Numbered from the stretch's first letter, positions 1-8,055 are shown. The stretch is 10,712 nucleotides of DNA from Ignavibacteria bacterium (GCA_027347805.1 DAIEQP010000214.1:1-10712), one strand, 5' to 3'. The notes: a model not told the origin generated them from the letters alone. Numbers and translations: made by a program.

Positions 1-244
1 AGAATTGGCAAAACAAAAAAATGTATTGCCCGGCCAGTTGGCGCTTGCCTGGGTTCTTGCACAAAAAGACTTTATAGTTCCTATTCCCGGGACAACAAAA
101 CCTAAACACATTGAAGAAAATATTAATTCAGCAGAAATAGTTTTAACCAATGATGAATTAAAAATTATAGAATTAATTTTCCCATTGGGAATTGCTAGCG
201 GAACAAGGTACCCGGAAGCTGTAATGTCTAATCTTAACGCATAA
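1..244 (+). CDS. Aldo/keto reductase, C-terminal fragment (5' end outside window)
   Basis: The reading frame is open from the left edge and ends at a TAA at 242-244, so only about the last 80 residues are present. Aldo/keto reductases are cytoplasmic TIM-barrel enzymes that reduce carbonyl compounds with NADPH. The visible part fits the end of the barrel. It has a helix with LALAWVLAQ, then a strand and cofactor-binding loop VPIPGTTKPKHIEENI, which corresponds to the NADP phosphate-binding region of the family. It finishes with the usual C-terminal helix (LTNDELKIIE) and a tail with G-x-RYPE. The catalytic Asp/Tyr/Lys/His residues lie upstream of the window and cannot be checked. The TTG at position 5 is internal leucine coding, not a start. 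The substrate cannot be inferred. A strong terminator follows 5 bases after the stop, so this is the last gene of its transcript. Confidence 0.88.
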   Translation, partial: ELAKQKNVLPGQLALAWVLAQKDFIVPIPGTTKPKHIEENINSAEIVLTNDELKIIELIFPLGIASGTRYPEAVMSNLNA

Positions 245-249
245 TTAGG

Positions 250-276
250 AACCCGCGCTTCCTGCGCGGGTTTTTT
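250..276 (+). terminator. Intrinsic terminator after the aldo/keto reductase
   Basis: A perfect 9-bp stem AACCCGCGC (250-258) / GCGCGGGTT (264-272) encloses the 5-base loop TTCCT and runs into six T residues (271-276). It is GC-rich in an AT-rich setting and sits immediately after the stop at 244. This is a textbook rho-independent terminator on the plus strand and should separate the reductase from the hydrolase at 443. Confidence 0.93.
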
Positions 277-442
277 CATTCAAGCAGTTTTTTTTCAGTA
301 AAATTTTATCAAGCACCACCAATTATCCGGCATTATGAAAAACCAGCTGTCGGGTATCGTCATTTTGCGAATATTATTTTCTTTGGTTGTAAGGAAATGT
401 AATTTTGATCATTGTATTAATGAAATATAACGGGAGAAAAGT

Positions 443-1516
443 ATGTGGTTCACAATTACTCCAAGATTTAAAACGATAATTCTAATTACTCTTATTCCAT
501 TTCTTATTGCAGCACAGGAAAAAAAGATTGATGAATTAATACAACAGAAATTTGAATCTCTTGATCAGAGACTTGATCAATTGGAAAAAGGAATTGATGA
601 TATACTTTGGTACAATAAAGTTGACGATGTTGTCAACATAGAAAAAGTTTTCATTGCAGGGCCGCCTCCAGCTAAAGTAGAAAATCCGACTGCAATGGGC
701 GCAAAAAATCCTGTTAAATTCTGGTCTTACGTTTTTATTCCCAAAAAGATTGACAGAAGCAAAAAATATCCGCTGATAGTTTTACCTCACGGAGGTGTTC
801 ATGGAAATTTCGGTACTTATCATACACATATTATTCGCGAACTAGCTGCACAAGGCTACATTGTGGTTGCGCCTGAATACAGAGGCAGCACAGGTTACGG
901 TTATGATTTTTACAAAAAAATCGATTACGGCGGTCTGGAAATTGAAGATAACAATGCAAGCCGCGCCTGGGTAATTGAAAATTATGATTTTGTAGATGCA
1001 AACCGTGTTGGAATAACCGGCTGGAGTCATGGCGGATTAATTGCCTTGATGGATATTTTTGAGCATCCGGATGATTATAAAGCTGCATTTGCCGGTGTTC
1101 CGGTAAGTGATCTTGTATTACGAATGGGCTACCAGGGACAGGAATATGAAAAAGATTTTTCGGCAAAATACCATATTGGAAAAACAGTCAAAGAAGATGT
1201 AAATGAATACAGAAGACGTTCACCGGTTTTTCATGTTGATAAATTAAAAACTCCTTTGCTGATTCATACAAACACAAATGATGATGACGTGTATGTTCTT
1301 GAAGTCGAACATTTAATTGAAGCACTTAAAGCAGCTAATAAAAAATTCGAATATGAAGTTTTTAATGATGCGCCGGGCGGACATAGTTTTGACAGAATTG
1401 ATACTAAAACTGCAAGGCAGGCACGATTTAAAATTTATAAATTCATTGGTGAATATTTAAAACCGCCTTTTCCTTTTTCATCTGTCAAGGATTTAGAAAA
1501 AGCGGCATACAAATAA
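443..1516 (+). CDS. Exported alpha/beta hydrolase, prolyl-oligopeptidase (S9) type serine peptidase domain
   Basis: The 357-residue protein is predicted to hydrolyse peptide or ester bonds outside the cytoplasm. Residues about 9-24 form a hydrophobic signal segment ending AA^Q. Residues about 27-55 are charged and heptad-like (DELIQQKFESLDQRLDQLEK), suggesting a short coiled coil or helix. The alpha/beta hydrolase domain covers about 93-340: oxyanion-side strand and loop LIVLPHGG (111-118), PEYRGSTGYG (144-153), nucleophile elbow GWSHGG with Ser195 (193-198), acid region NDDDV with Asp280-282, and catalytic His314 in GGHSF. This Ser-Asp-His order and the YRGSTGYG motif match the S9 catalytic domain. 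The N-terminal beta-propeller that restricts substrates in DPP IV or prolyl oligopeptidase is absent. GGGAG at 432-436 lies 6 bases before the ATG and supports the start. The gene appears monocistronic and converges on thrC, 15 bases away. The true substrate is unknown; esterase activity is also possible. Confidence 0.85.
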   Translation: MWFTITPRFKTIILITLIPFLIAAQEKKIDELIQQKFESLDQRLDQLEKGIDDILWYNKVDDVVNIEKVFIAGPPPAKVENPTAMGAKNPVKFWSYVFIPKKIDRSKKYPLIVLPHGGVHGNFGTYHTHIIRELAAQGYIVVAPEYRGSTGYGYDFYKKIDYGGLEIEDNNASRAWVIENYDFVDANRVGITGWSHGGLIALMDIFEHPDDYKAAFAGVPVSDLVLRMGYQGQEYEKDFSAKYHIGKTVKEDVNEYRRRSPVFHVDKLKTPLLIHTNTNDDDVYVLEVEHLIEALKAANKKFEYEVFNDAPGGHSFDRIDTKTARQARFKIYKFIGEYLKPPFPFSSVKDLEKAAYK

Positions 1517-1528
1517 GAATAGCTTCTG

Positions 1529-1556
1529 TTATTAAAGACTTAATAAGAAATTTTTG
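1529..1556. terminator. Possible weak bidirectional hairpin between convergent genes
   Basis: The inverted repeat TTATTAA (1529-1535) / TTAATAA (1540-1546) has a 4-base loop and is followed on the plus strand by GAAATTTTTG. It lies exactly where the hydrolase (stop at 1516) meets the convergent thrC (stop at 1532-1534). The stem is only A-T pairs, so as an intrinsic terminator it would be weak, and it overlaps the end of thrC. No better terminator is visible for either gene. Confidence 0.22.
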
Positions 1557-2833
1557 AGTGTGTCAAATTTATTGTCTAACACAATAGATTTTTTTTCTCT
1601 ATTAATACACTCTTTCAAACGTTCAGGTATTTCAATCTCTTTTCCAAGAGTGCTTTCAATAATGTCTTTAAATTTTGCCGGGTGAGCGGTTTCAACATTA
1701 ACACCAAAATATTCTTTTTTATTATGGTTTGATAAAAACTTTTTGAGAGCTAAATAGCCGACAGAACCATGCGGATCGATTATATAATTATATTTTTCAA
1801 AAACTTCCTTTATTCCGTCAACAGTTGATTCATCATTATGGCTTACTGAAAATATTTCTTTGTTCATAGCCTCAACGACACCATAAATATTCTGAATCCT
1901 TTCAAAATTACTTGGATTACCGACATCCATCGCGTTTGAGTAAGTCTGCACTGATTTACGCGGTTCGTATTTTCCGGAAGAAAGATAATTTGTAAATACA
2001 TCATTACTGTTTGTTGCCGCAATAAACATATCAACCGGCAGCCCCATTTTATGCGCCATTAAACCTGCCGTAATGTTTCCCAGATTTCCGGAGGGCACAG
2101 AAACTACTACCTTTTTATTTTTCTTTGCTACCTGCTTGAATGCATTGATATAATAGAATGATTGTGGAATCAAACGTGCAATATTAATTGAGTTTGCTGA
2201 GCTGAGATTCAATTTTTCATTCAATGCTCTATCTACAAATGCTTTCTTTACCAAATCCTGGCAGTCATCGAATGTTCCTTGAATTTCTAGCGCAGTAATA
2301 TTTTTACCAAGAGTTGTTAATTGTTTTTCCTGGATAGCACTGACTTTTCCGCTTGGATAAAGGATGAAAACATTTATTCCTTCAACTTCATAAAAACCAT
2401 TTGCAACGGCACTTCCAGTATCACCGCTTGTTGCAACAAGTATATTTAATTCTTTTTCACTTCCCTGAACAAAATATCCCATAGTTCTAGCCATGAACTG
2501 GGCGCCGAAATCTTTAAATGCTAGCGTTGGTCCGTGAAAAAGCTCAAGTATTCCAATTGATTCATCAAGCTCAACAACCGGCGCTGGAAAAAAAAGAGAT
2601 TTTGAAATTATTTCGCGAAGTTTTTCATCACTAATTTCATCTCCGGCGAATTTTTTTGCCGTTTCAAATCCGATTTCTTCAAATGATATCGATTCAAGAT
2701 TTTCAATAAATGAATTCGGAAAAGATGGAATTTCTTCAGGCATAAATAGACCGCCATCGGAAGCTAATCCTTCCATTACCGCTTCTTTGAATGAAACTAA
2801 TTTATTTTTATTCCGTGTGCTGAAATATCTCAT
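1532..2833 (-). CDS. thrC: Threonine synthase (PLP-dependent)
   Basis: Threonine synthase converts O-phosphohomoserine to threonine and phosphate, the last step of the pathway, in the cytoplasm. The 433-residue protein has the layout of the E. coli-type enzyme (about 430 residues). The N-terminal region carries ASDGGLFMPE (24-33). The PLP lysine is Lys107 in HGPTLAFKDFG, the same number as in E. coli ThrC. The phosphate- and PLP-binding loops are SGDTGSA (136-142) and PSGNLGN (247-253), and a late ETAHPAKF motif fits the family's C-terminal domain. It is the last gene of the thrA-asd-thrB-thrC operon. Its ATG shares one base with the thrB stop (TAATG), and AAGGA lies about 12 bases upstream inside thrB, so translation is probably coupled. 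No clear terminator follows apart from an AT-only dyad. Confidence 0.96.
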   Translation of the reverse strand: MRYFSTRNKNKLVSFKEAVMEGLASDGGLFMPEEIPSFPNSFIENLESISFEEIGFETAKKFAGDEISDEKLREIISKSLFFPAPVVELDESIGILELFHGPTLAFKDFGAQFMARTMGYFVQGSEKELNILVATSGDTGSAVANGFYEVEGINVFILYPSGKVSAIQEKQLTTLGKNITALEIQGTFDDCQDLVKKAFVDRALNEKLNLSSANSINIARLIPQSFYYINAFKQVAKKNKKVVVSVPSGNLGNITAGLMAHKMGLPVDMFIAATNSNDVFTNYLSSGKYEPRKSVQTYSNAMDVGNPSNFERIQNIYGVVEAMNKEIFSVSHNDESTVDGIKEVFEKYNYIIDPHGSVGYLALKKFLSNHNKKEYFGVNVETAHPAKFKDIIESTLGKEIEIPERLKECINREKKSIVLDNKFDTLKNFLLSL

Positions 2834-3768
2834 TAACCAATTATCCTTGGCCCAACTCTGTTAATAGGTGAAACATGAACAATATTTTCTTTTGTGTATT
2901 TGGAAGAAACTTTTTTCATTGCTCTTCCAATTGCAATGCCTTCTTCCTGAGATTTGCTTAATGCAAATATTGCAGGGCCGGATCCGGAAATGCTGCAGCC
3001 AATTGAGCCATGTGACAGTGCGGCTTCTTTAATTTCGTAAAAACCAGGAATTAATGTTGCACGTGCGGGTTCTGCAATTAAATCATGCAGCGAACGTTTT
3101 ATAAGTTCATAGTTGTTTTTCAGCAGTCCAGTTACTAATCCCGCAACATTACCAGTTTGTGTTATAACGTCATGCAGATAAAAATTTTTGCGAATAAGTT
3201 TTCGTGCTTCACTCGTTTTTATTTCAAACTGAGGATGAAGAATCGTACAGAACATATCTTTTGGTGCTGCAAGCGGAATAATATCAAGCGGATTATAACC
3301 GCGAATTAAAACAAATCCTCCCAGTAAACATGGAGCAACATTGTCTGCATGTATTGAACCTGAAGCAACCTCTTCACCAAGAAGAGCAAATTCCATTAAT
3401 TCTTTTTTTGTGAATGGTTTGCCAAGCAGTTCATTCAATGCAAAAGGAGCCGCTACAGCACTTGCAGCACTTGAGCCCAAACCGCTTCCGGAAATCATTT
3501 TCTTTTTTATTTCAAGTTCGACACCAAATTTACTTTCTACTCTGGCAAGCATATGATGCAAAGCTACTGTAGCAGTGTTCTTTTTTACATCAAGCGGCAA
3601 CTTGTTTTTATCTCCAACAATTTTGGAGATACGAATTCCCGGTTTATTTGTAAGTCGAACTATCATCTCTTCAACTGGTGTGTTTATTGCAAAACCCATT
3701 ATATCAAAACCGGGGCCGCAATTTGAAACCGTTGCGGGTGCAGTAACCTTTATGCTTTTTTGTCCCAT
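2833..3768 (-). CDS. thrB: Homoserine kinase (GHMP kinase family)
   Basis: Homoserine kinase phosphorylates the hydroxyl of homoserine with ATP to give O-phosphohomoserine, the ThrC substrate. The 311-residue length is normal for the family. GHMP hallmarks are present in order: SNCGPGFD near the N terminus (15-22), the ATP phosphate-binding loop SGSGLGSSAASA (93-104), Glu130-132 followed by HADNVAP (140-146) in the active-site region, and the C-terminal glycine-rich motif SGSGPAIFAL (261-270). The start ATG follows the asd stop after only 2 bases, with AAAGGAA and GGA inside the end of asd as candidate ribosome-binding sequences. The stop overlaps the thrC start by one base. The gene is intact, which contrasts with the interrupted asd immediately upstream. 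Confidence 0.96.
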   Translation of the reverse strand: MGQKSIKVTAPATVSNCGPGFDIMGFAINTPVEEMIVRLTNKPGIRISKIVGDKNKLPLDVKKNTATVALHHMLARVESKFGVELEIKKKMISGSGLGSSAASAVAAPFALNELLGKPFTKKELMEFALLGEEVASGSIHADNVAPCLLGGFVLIRGYNPLDIIPLAAPKDMFCTILHPQFEIKTSEARKLIRKNFYLHDVITQTGNVAGLVTGLLKNNYELIKRSLHDLIAEPARATLIPGFYEIKEAALSHGSIGCSISGSGPAIFALSKSQEEGIAIGRAMKKVSSKYTKENIVHVSPINRVGPRIIG

Positions 3769-3770
3769 AA

Positions 3771-4820
3771 TTATTCCAGCATTCCTTTTGCTTTCATTAA
3801 TTCTGCAATTAAAATTGTTCCGCCGGCTGCGCCGCGAACAGTGTTGTGAGAAAGTATCACAAATTTATAATCGAACAATGAACATTCTCTTAATCTTCCA
3901 ACAGAAACCGCCATTCCTTTACCAAGATTTCTATGCAGGCGGGGCTGCGGATATCTTTCACCTTCCAGATAAATAATCGGTTGTTCCGGCGCGAATGGTA
4001 AATTTAATTTCTGCGCTTCAGAAGAAAAACTATTCCATGCTGAAATTATTTCTTCCTTGCTTGCTTTCTTTTTTAATTTTACCTGAACGCATTCGGTATG
4101 TCCATCAATAACACTTACCCTGTTGCATTGCGCGCTCATTTTAATTTCTGCAAATTCAATTTTGTTTCCTGCCATATTGCCAAGAATTTTTCTTGGCTCT
4201 GCTTCCATTTTTGCTTCTTCACCGCCGATGAATGGAATTACATTATCAATAATATCCATACTTGGAACGCCGGGATAACCGCCGCCGGAAACTGCTTGCA
4301 TTGTTACAACATTAACAGCTTCCAAACCAAAATTATCATGAAGCGGTTTTAATGCAAGTGCCAAACCAATTGTAGAACAATTTGGATTTGTTACAATTGC
4401 GCCTTTGCCATACTTCTGAATTTTTACAAGATCAAGATGATCCGGATTAACCTCCGGCACCATCAAGGGAACATCTTCATCAAAGCGATGATTTTTTGCA
4501 TTAGAAATTACGATGTATCCGGATTTAGCTAAATTTTCTTCAATCTCCCCGGCTACTGATGCATCCATTCCCGAGAAACATATTTTTGATTCAAGATTAG
4601 TATCGCACTCTTTTACAATTGTATTTGCAATATTTTGGGGAAGCTGTGATGCCATTACCCAATTTGTAGCTTCGCTGTATTTTTTTCCTGCAGACCTTTC
4701 AGATGCAGCAAGTTCATTAATTTCAAACCAGGGATGGTTTTAAAGCAATTCAATAAATTTCTGTCCAACGCTTCCGGTAGCGCCTAAAATTGCAACTTTA
4801 GTTTTCTTTATCTCACTCAT
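3771..4820 (-). pseudogene. asd: Aspartate-semialdehyde dehydrogenase, interrupted by an in-frame TAA at codon 27
   Basis: Asd reduces aspartyl phosphate to aspartate semialdehyde with NADPH, feeding threonine, methionine, lysine and diaminopimelate. Read from the ATG at 4818-4820, 26 codons encode the start of the Rossmann domain with GATGSVG (13-19). Codon 27 is TAA (4740-4742). The same frame then resumes with NHPWFEI and AASERSAGKKY, as the archaeal/fungal-type enzymes have after GATGSVG-x-x-F-x-x-LL-x. Without the stop the product would have 349 positions, normal for this type (about 350). The remainder looks functional: catalytic Cys148 in NPNCSTIG, substrate-binding Arg234, catalytic His241 in DGHTE, and a C-terminal NTVRGAAGG. 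An internal ATG at 4653-4655 could start a 294-residue piece, but it would lack the NADP-binding motif and has no clear Shine-Dalgarno sequence. The ATG lies 3 bases after the thrA stop, and GGGA at the end of thrA is a weak ribosome-binding site. The gene identity is certain; whether it is truly broken is not. Confidence 0.9.
4740..4742 (-). other. In-frame TAA stop inside asd
   Basis: The codon between Leu-Leu (codons 25-26, TTG CTT) and Asn-His-Pro-Trp (codons 28-31) is TAA. Related enzymes carry a variable residue here, between LL and NHP or DHP. Single-base ancestors would include CAA (Gln), GAA (Glu) and AAA (Lys). Frame and spacing on both sides are conserved, so the change is a substitution, not an insertion or deletion. 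TAA is also the normal terminator of thrA, asd itself, thrB, thrC and MEMO here, which argues against codon reassignment. Confidence 0.95.
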
Positions 4821-4823
4821 TAT

Positions 4824-7289
4824 TTATCCCAGATAATTAGAAATTCTTAAAATATCAGAAAGTATACCGCCAGCCGTATATTCAGCACCGGCACCAAAAC
4901 CTTTAATTGTAAGTGGGCATTCTTTAAAATTCATTGTAGTGAAAGCAACAATATTTTCGCTCCGTGTTAAACCAAAGAAAGAATGGTTCTTATCAATTTC
5001 TTCAATGGAAAGTTTTGCCTTTCCATTTTCATATTTTGCAATGTAACAAAGCACGCAGCCCTTTTCTGCTGCTTTCTTTTTTCGTTCAATGATTTTATGA
5101 TCATCTTTTTTCATAATTTCATAAAACTCTTCAAGGGTTTTTGCCTTGTCAGCTTCAGCAGAAATTAATTTCTCAACCTCAATATCAGAAAGTTCCATTT
5201 GAATGCCGCACTCGCGAACAAGAATCAAAAGTTTTCTTGCCATATCAAGTCCGCGCAAATCATCACGCGGATCAGGTTCCGTGTAACCTTTCTCTTTTGC
5301 AAGCCTAACTACCTCACTGAAGCTGTCACTTTCTTTCAAAGTATTAAAAATAAAACTCAGAGTTCCCGAGAAAACTCCTTCAATCTTTTCAATTTTATCA
5401 CCGTTTGCAATCATATCTTTTAATGTTGCAATTACAGGCAGTGTTGCACCAACATTGGTTCCGTACTTAAACTGAACATTATACTTAGCTGCAGTATCTC
5501 TTAACGCGAGAAACTGCTGATAACTTTGTGTGTTTGCAATTTTGTTTGGTGTCACAATCGAAATAGATGAACTTAGTATTTTTAAATAATTATTGACCAC
5601 GCCATCACTTGCCGTGCAATCAACCAGAATTGAATTGGGCAGTTTAAGTCCTTTCATAGATTCAATAAACTTATCGAGATCAGGCTTTGATCCTTCTTTT
5701 GTCATCAAATTCTGCCAGTTGCTTAGTTCAATTCCTTTTTCATTCATCAACATGTTATCAATATTTATCAAACCAATCACTTTCAATTTAGCATGTATTT
5801 TTTCAGCAATAAATTCTTTTCTCTCATGAATTATTTTTAAAAGAGCACCTCCAACAAGTCCGGTTCCAACCAAAAAGATATTTAAAGTTTTTTGCCTGTC
5901 GCGCGATAAGAAAAGGGAATCGTGTAATACATTTAGTGCTTTCTTTAAAAATTGCTTCTGTATTACAAGAGAAACATTTAATTCCGAAGATCCTTGTGCG
6001 ATTGCAATTATGTTAATTCCATTTTTTCCAAGCGATTGGAAAATTTTACCAGATACCGCGGGGGTATGTTTCATGTCCTCGCCAACAACAGCAATGATTG
6101 ACATATCGGGTTCAATAACAACTTCGTCAATCATTCCATCGCGAATCTCCCAGCGGAATTCTTCTTCTATCACTTCTTTAGCAAGCGGACCGTTTTGAGG
6201 AAGAACTGCAAGACAAATACTATGCTCGGATGAAGCCTGTGTAATCAGTATAATATTGATTTTAGCTTTTGCCAGAGCGCCAAATAATCTTGAAGATATA
6301 CCAACAACACCAACCATTCCGCTTCCGGTTATCTGTAACAAAGAAATATCGTCAATAGATGAAATTCCTTTTACAGTAAGTTCAGCAGCATTTGTTTTGT
6401 CTGCAATCAAAGTTCCATCGTGAGAAGGATTAAATGTATTCTTAATTCTAATCTTAATTTTTTTCTTTAATGCCGGCTTCATTGTCGGCGGATGAATAAC
6501 TTTAGCGCCGAAGTGTGACATTTCCATTGCCTCTTCATATGTAACAGCTTTTAATGAAAATGCATCGGTAACTTTCCTGGGATCGGCTGTTAATATTCCA
6601 TCAACATCAGTCCATATTTCAATTTCTTCCACATCAAGAGCGGCGCCGAAGATTGATGCAGAATAATCAGAACCGCCTCTTCCTAAAGTTGTTGTATCTC
6701 CGTTTTCAGTTGAGCCGATAAATCCAGTTATTATCTGAATCTTTGGATGAGCAGCAAAATATTCAACAATGTTTTTATCTGTCGTTTCAAAATCTACTTT
6801 AGCGTTTCCAAATGATTTGTCCGTCTTTATCACTTTGCGGGCATCCAGAAATTCTGTTTCAAATCCGCGAGCATTCATAGCTTCAGAAATTATTGTGCAG
6901 CTTAACCGTTCTCCGAAACTTTCAATATAATCAAGCGTGCGGGGAGTTAATTCCTGTATAAGGAAAATTCCATGAAGAATTTCTTCAAGCTCCACAATCA
7001 GATTCATTACTTTTTTACCGACAGCAACTTTATCACTCTTGGTTTGTATTAAATAGTTTACGGCATCGTAATGAATTTGTTTGAGTGCTTCAAGATCATC
7101 TTTGTAGGAATCATTCCTTGCAACAGTTTTATTGGCAAGAGCAATTAATCTGTCTGTAACTGTTTGGAATGCAGACGAGACAACGCCAATATGAATTCCG
7201 CTATCGGAATATGTTTTTAGAATGTTTATTACGTTACTTATGCGCTCTGGTGTACCCACCGAGGAGCCGCCAAATTTTAAAATTCGCAT
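4824..7289 (-). CDS. thrA: Bifunctional aspartokinase / homoserine dehydrogenase
   Basis: This cytoplasmic fusion enzyme catalyses the first and third steps of the threonine branch: ATP-dependent phosphorylation of aspartate and NAD(P)H reduction of aspartate semialdehyde to homoserine. Its 821 residues match E. coli ThrA (820). The aspartokinase domain (about 1-295) opens with KFGGSSVG (5-12) and includes FGERLS (125-130), TTLGRGGSDYSA (200-211) and WTDVDGILTADPR (226-238). Two ACT regulatory domains follow (about 310-365 and 395-445), with the repeated QASSEHS (351-357) and QGSSELN (432-438) elements. In ThrA-type enzymes these ACT domains mediate threonine feedback, so inhibition is likely here. 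The homoserine dehydrogenase domain (about 465-821) has the Rossmann loop GTGLVGG (465-471), TPNK (580-583), TNVGATLP (611-618), SGTLSF (641-646) and GYTEPDPRDDLRGLD (668-682). It heads the operon. The start at KFGGSSVG minus four residues is standard, although no strong Shine-Dalgarno sequence precedes it. Confidence 0.97.
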   Translation of the reverse strand: MRILKFGGSSVGTPERISNVINILKTYSDSGIHIGVVSSAFQTVTDRLIALANKTVARNDSYKDDLEALKQIHYDAVNYLIQTKSDKVAVGKKVMNLIVELEEILHGIFLIQELTPRTLDYIESFGERLSCTIISEAMNARGFETEFLDARKVIKTDKSFGNAKVDFETTDKNIVEYFAAHPKIQIITGFIGSTENGDTTTLGRGGSDYSASIFGAALDVEEIEIWTDVDGILTADPRKVTDAFSLKAVTYEEAMEMSHFGAKVIHPPTMKPALKKKIKIRIKNTFNPSHDGTLIADKTNAAELTVKGISSIDDISLLQITGSGMVGVVGISSRLFGALAKAKINIILITQASSEHSICLAVLPQNGPLAKEVIEEEFRWEIRDGMIDEVVIEPDMSIIAVVGEDMKHTPAVSGKIFQSLGKNGINIIAIAQGSSELNVSLVIQKQFLKKALNVLHDSLFLSRDRQKTLNIFLVGTGLVGGALLKIIHERKEFIAEKIHAKLKVIGLINIDNMLMNEKGIELSNWQNLMTKEGSKPDLDKFIESMKGLKLPNSILVDCTASDGVVNNYLKILSSSISIVTPNKIANTQSYQQFLALRDTAAKYNVQFKYGTNVGATLPVIATLKDMIANGDKIEKIEGVFSGTLSFIFNTLKESDSFSEVVRLAKEKGYTEPDPRDDLRGLDMARKLLILVRECGIQMELSDIEVEKLISAEADKAKTLEEFYEIMKKDDHKIIERKKKAAEKGCVLCYIAKYENGKAKLSIEEIDKNHSFFGLTRSENIVAFTTMNFKECPLTIKGFGAGAEYTAGGILSDILRISNYLG

Positions 7290-7338
7290 GATTATTCACG
7301 GATTTATGAAATGTTACAAAATTGGAACCTATGATAAT

Positions 7339-7370
7339 AAAAAAGAACTGTAACCGGAAGTCATCCGGCC
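7339..7370 (-). terminator. Weak hairpin with distant T-run between the lipoprotein gene and thrA
   Basis: On the minus strand CCGGA and TCCGG form a 5-bp stem around TGACT (7368-7354), extendable by two G-U pairs to 7370-7352. Six T residues (7344-7339) follow only after 7 intervening bases. The position suits a terminator for the lipoprotein gene (stop at 7415) or a leader structure before thrA, but the stem is short and the T-run is detached. Treat it as tentative. Confidence 0.3.
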
Positions 7371-7414
7371 CATTTTAGATATTATTTCGGCTAGTGGTAT
7401 TATTTAGGCAAAAA

Positions 7415-8050
7415 CTACTTTTGGCCAGGTATAATACCGAATGCTCTCATATTAGGAATTAAAACTTCCAGCACATCGCGGCTAAATTCTTTTGTTGAAG
7501 AGGGACTTCTTGTTTCAGTAACTGCACTCCAAATTAACCTTCCATCTTCTGAAGGTTCATAAACACTTGTTTCGAGCTGGTAAACTTTTTCTTTTTCAAT
7601 TCGACCTGGGACATAAACTTCTCTATAAATCCTTGAGTAACTGTGAAAAAAATGTCCGTGAATTGCAACAACTGGATAAATAGTTGCAAAGCCTGGTGTT
7701 CGGTATTTTCTAATCTCCTCATTTACTTTGTGAACCATCAATACAGCATCAAATTTATTTCCTAAATATGAACTGAGATTTGAAGAATCCGGAATATCTT
7801 TTGGAAAGTCTTTATAAGATGGATGAGCTTTTACACCATTACTTTTTAACGAATTCACAACTGCATCTTCCCATTCTCTTCGTTTAGTATTATTATTATT
7901 CACGCAAATAACAAAAACATTTTTCAACTGTGCAGGTTTTAATTCCGGGTCTTTCCATGAATTAATTAATTTTGATGATGAGCATCCAGTAACAAGAAAA
8001 ATTACTGTTACGGAAAAAATTAACCTCAATATTTTATTAAGACTATTCAT
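7415..8050 (-). CDS. Outer-membrane-type lipoprotein of unknown function (DUF4136-like)
   Basis: I do not recognise a function. From the ATG at 8048-8050 the protein has 211 residues. It begins with a short basic region and a hydrophobic segment (about 8-20) ending in the lipobox LVTGC, so Cys23 should be lipidated and the protein anchored to a membrane outside the cytoplasm. Mature features are SSSKLINSWKDPEL just after the anchor, a predicted alternating alpha/beta region, and a late LIWSAVTETRSP motif (about 172-183). The SWKDP start and the LIWS-x-x-TE ending resemble DUF4136-type lipoproteins, but this is recognition by eye. A GTG at 8056 would add two residues, yet it overlaps the GGAG ribosome-binding site, so the ATG at 8050 is preferred. 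The gene stands alone: a strong terminator lies upstream, and 125 bases separate it from thrA. Confidence 0.8.
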   Translation of the reverse strand: MNSLNKILRLIFSVTVIFLVTGCSSSKLINSWKDPELKPAQLKNVFVICVNNNNTKRREWEDAVVNSLKSNGVKAHPSYKDFPKDIPDSSNLSSYLGNKFDAVLMVHKVNEEIRKYRTPGFATIYPVVAIHGHFFHSYSRIYREVYVPGRIEKEKVYQLETSVYEPSEDGRLIWSAVTETRSPSSTKEFSRDVLEVLIPNMRAFGIIPGQK

Positions 8051-8055
8051 AATCA

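Noticed and set aside
400..407. TAATTTTG before the hydrolase gene (plus strand) as a -7 element.
   Set aside because: It matches TAnnTTTG, but no TTG lies 19-21 bases upstream; the nearest TTTG is only 14 bases away.
3341..3976. Plus-strand open frames opposite thrB and asd, and similar frames opposite thrA and inside the hydrolase.
   Set aside because: They lie antisense to or out of frame with strongly conserved genes, have no ribosome-binding sites, and show no recognisable motifs.
3771..4655. The 294-residue frame from an internal ATG as the genuine full asd gene.
   Set aside because: It lacks the NADP-binding GATGSVG segment and the following conserved NHPWF and SAGKKY region, which are present in the same frame upstream, and its ATG has no clear Shine-Dalgarno sequence.
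4740..4742. Reassignment of TAA to an amino acid, or a programmed frameshift, to explain the asd interruption.
   Set aside because: TAA ends most genes in this window at their family-typical lengths, and the conserved frame is identical on both sides of the stop, so no frameshift would restore the protein.
7317..7324. CAATTTTG upstream of thrA (minus strand) as a TAnnTTTG-type promoter element.
   Set aside because: The first base differs from the consensus and the expected upstream position has TTC instead of TTG; the match is no better than expected by chance in AT-rich DNA.
7329..7373. A 14-codon frame (ATG to TAG, minus strand) in the thrA leader, overlapping the 7352-7370 hairpin, considered as a threonine attenuator peptide.
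   Set aside because: It contains one Thr and no Ile, has no clear ribosome-binding site, and only one weak hairpin is present, so the alternating structures needed for attenuation are absent.
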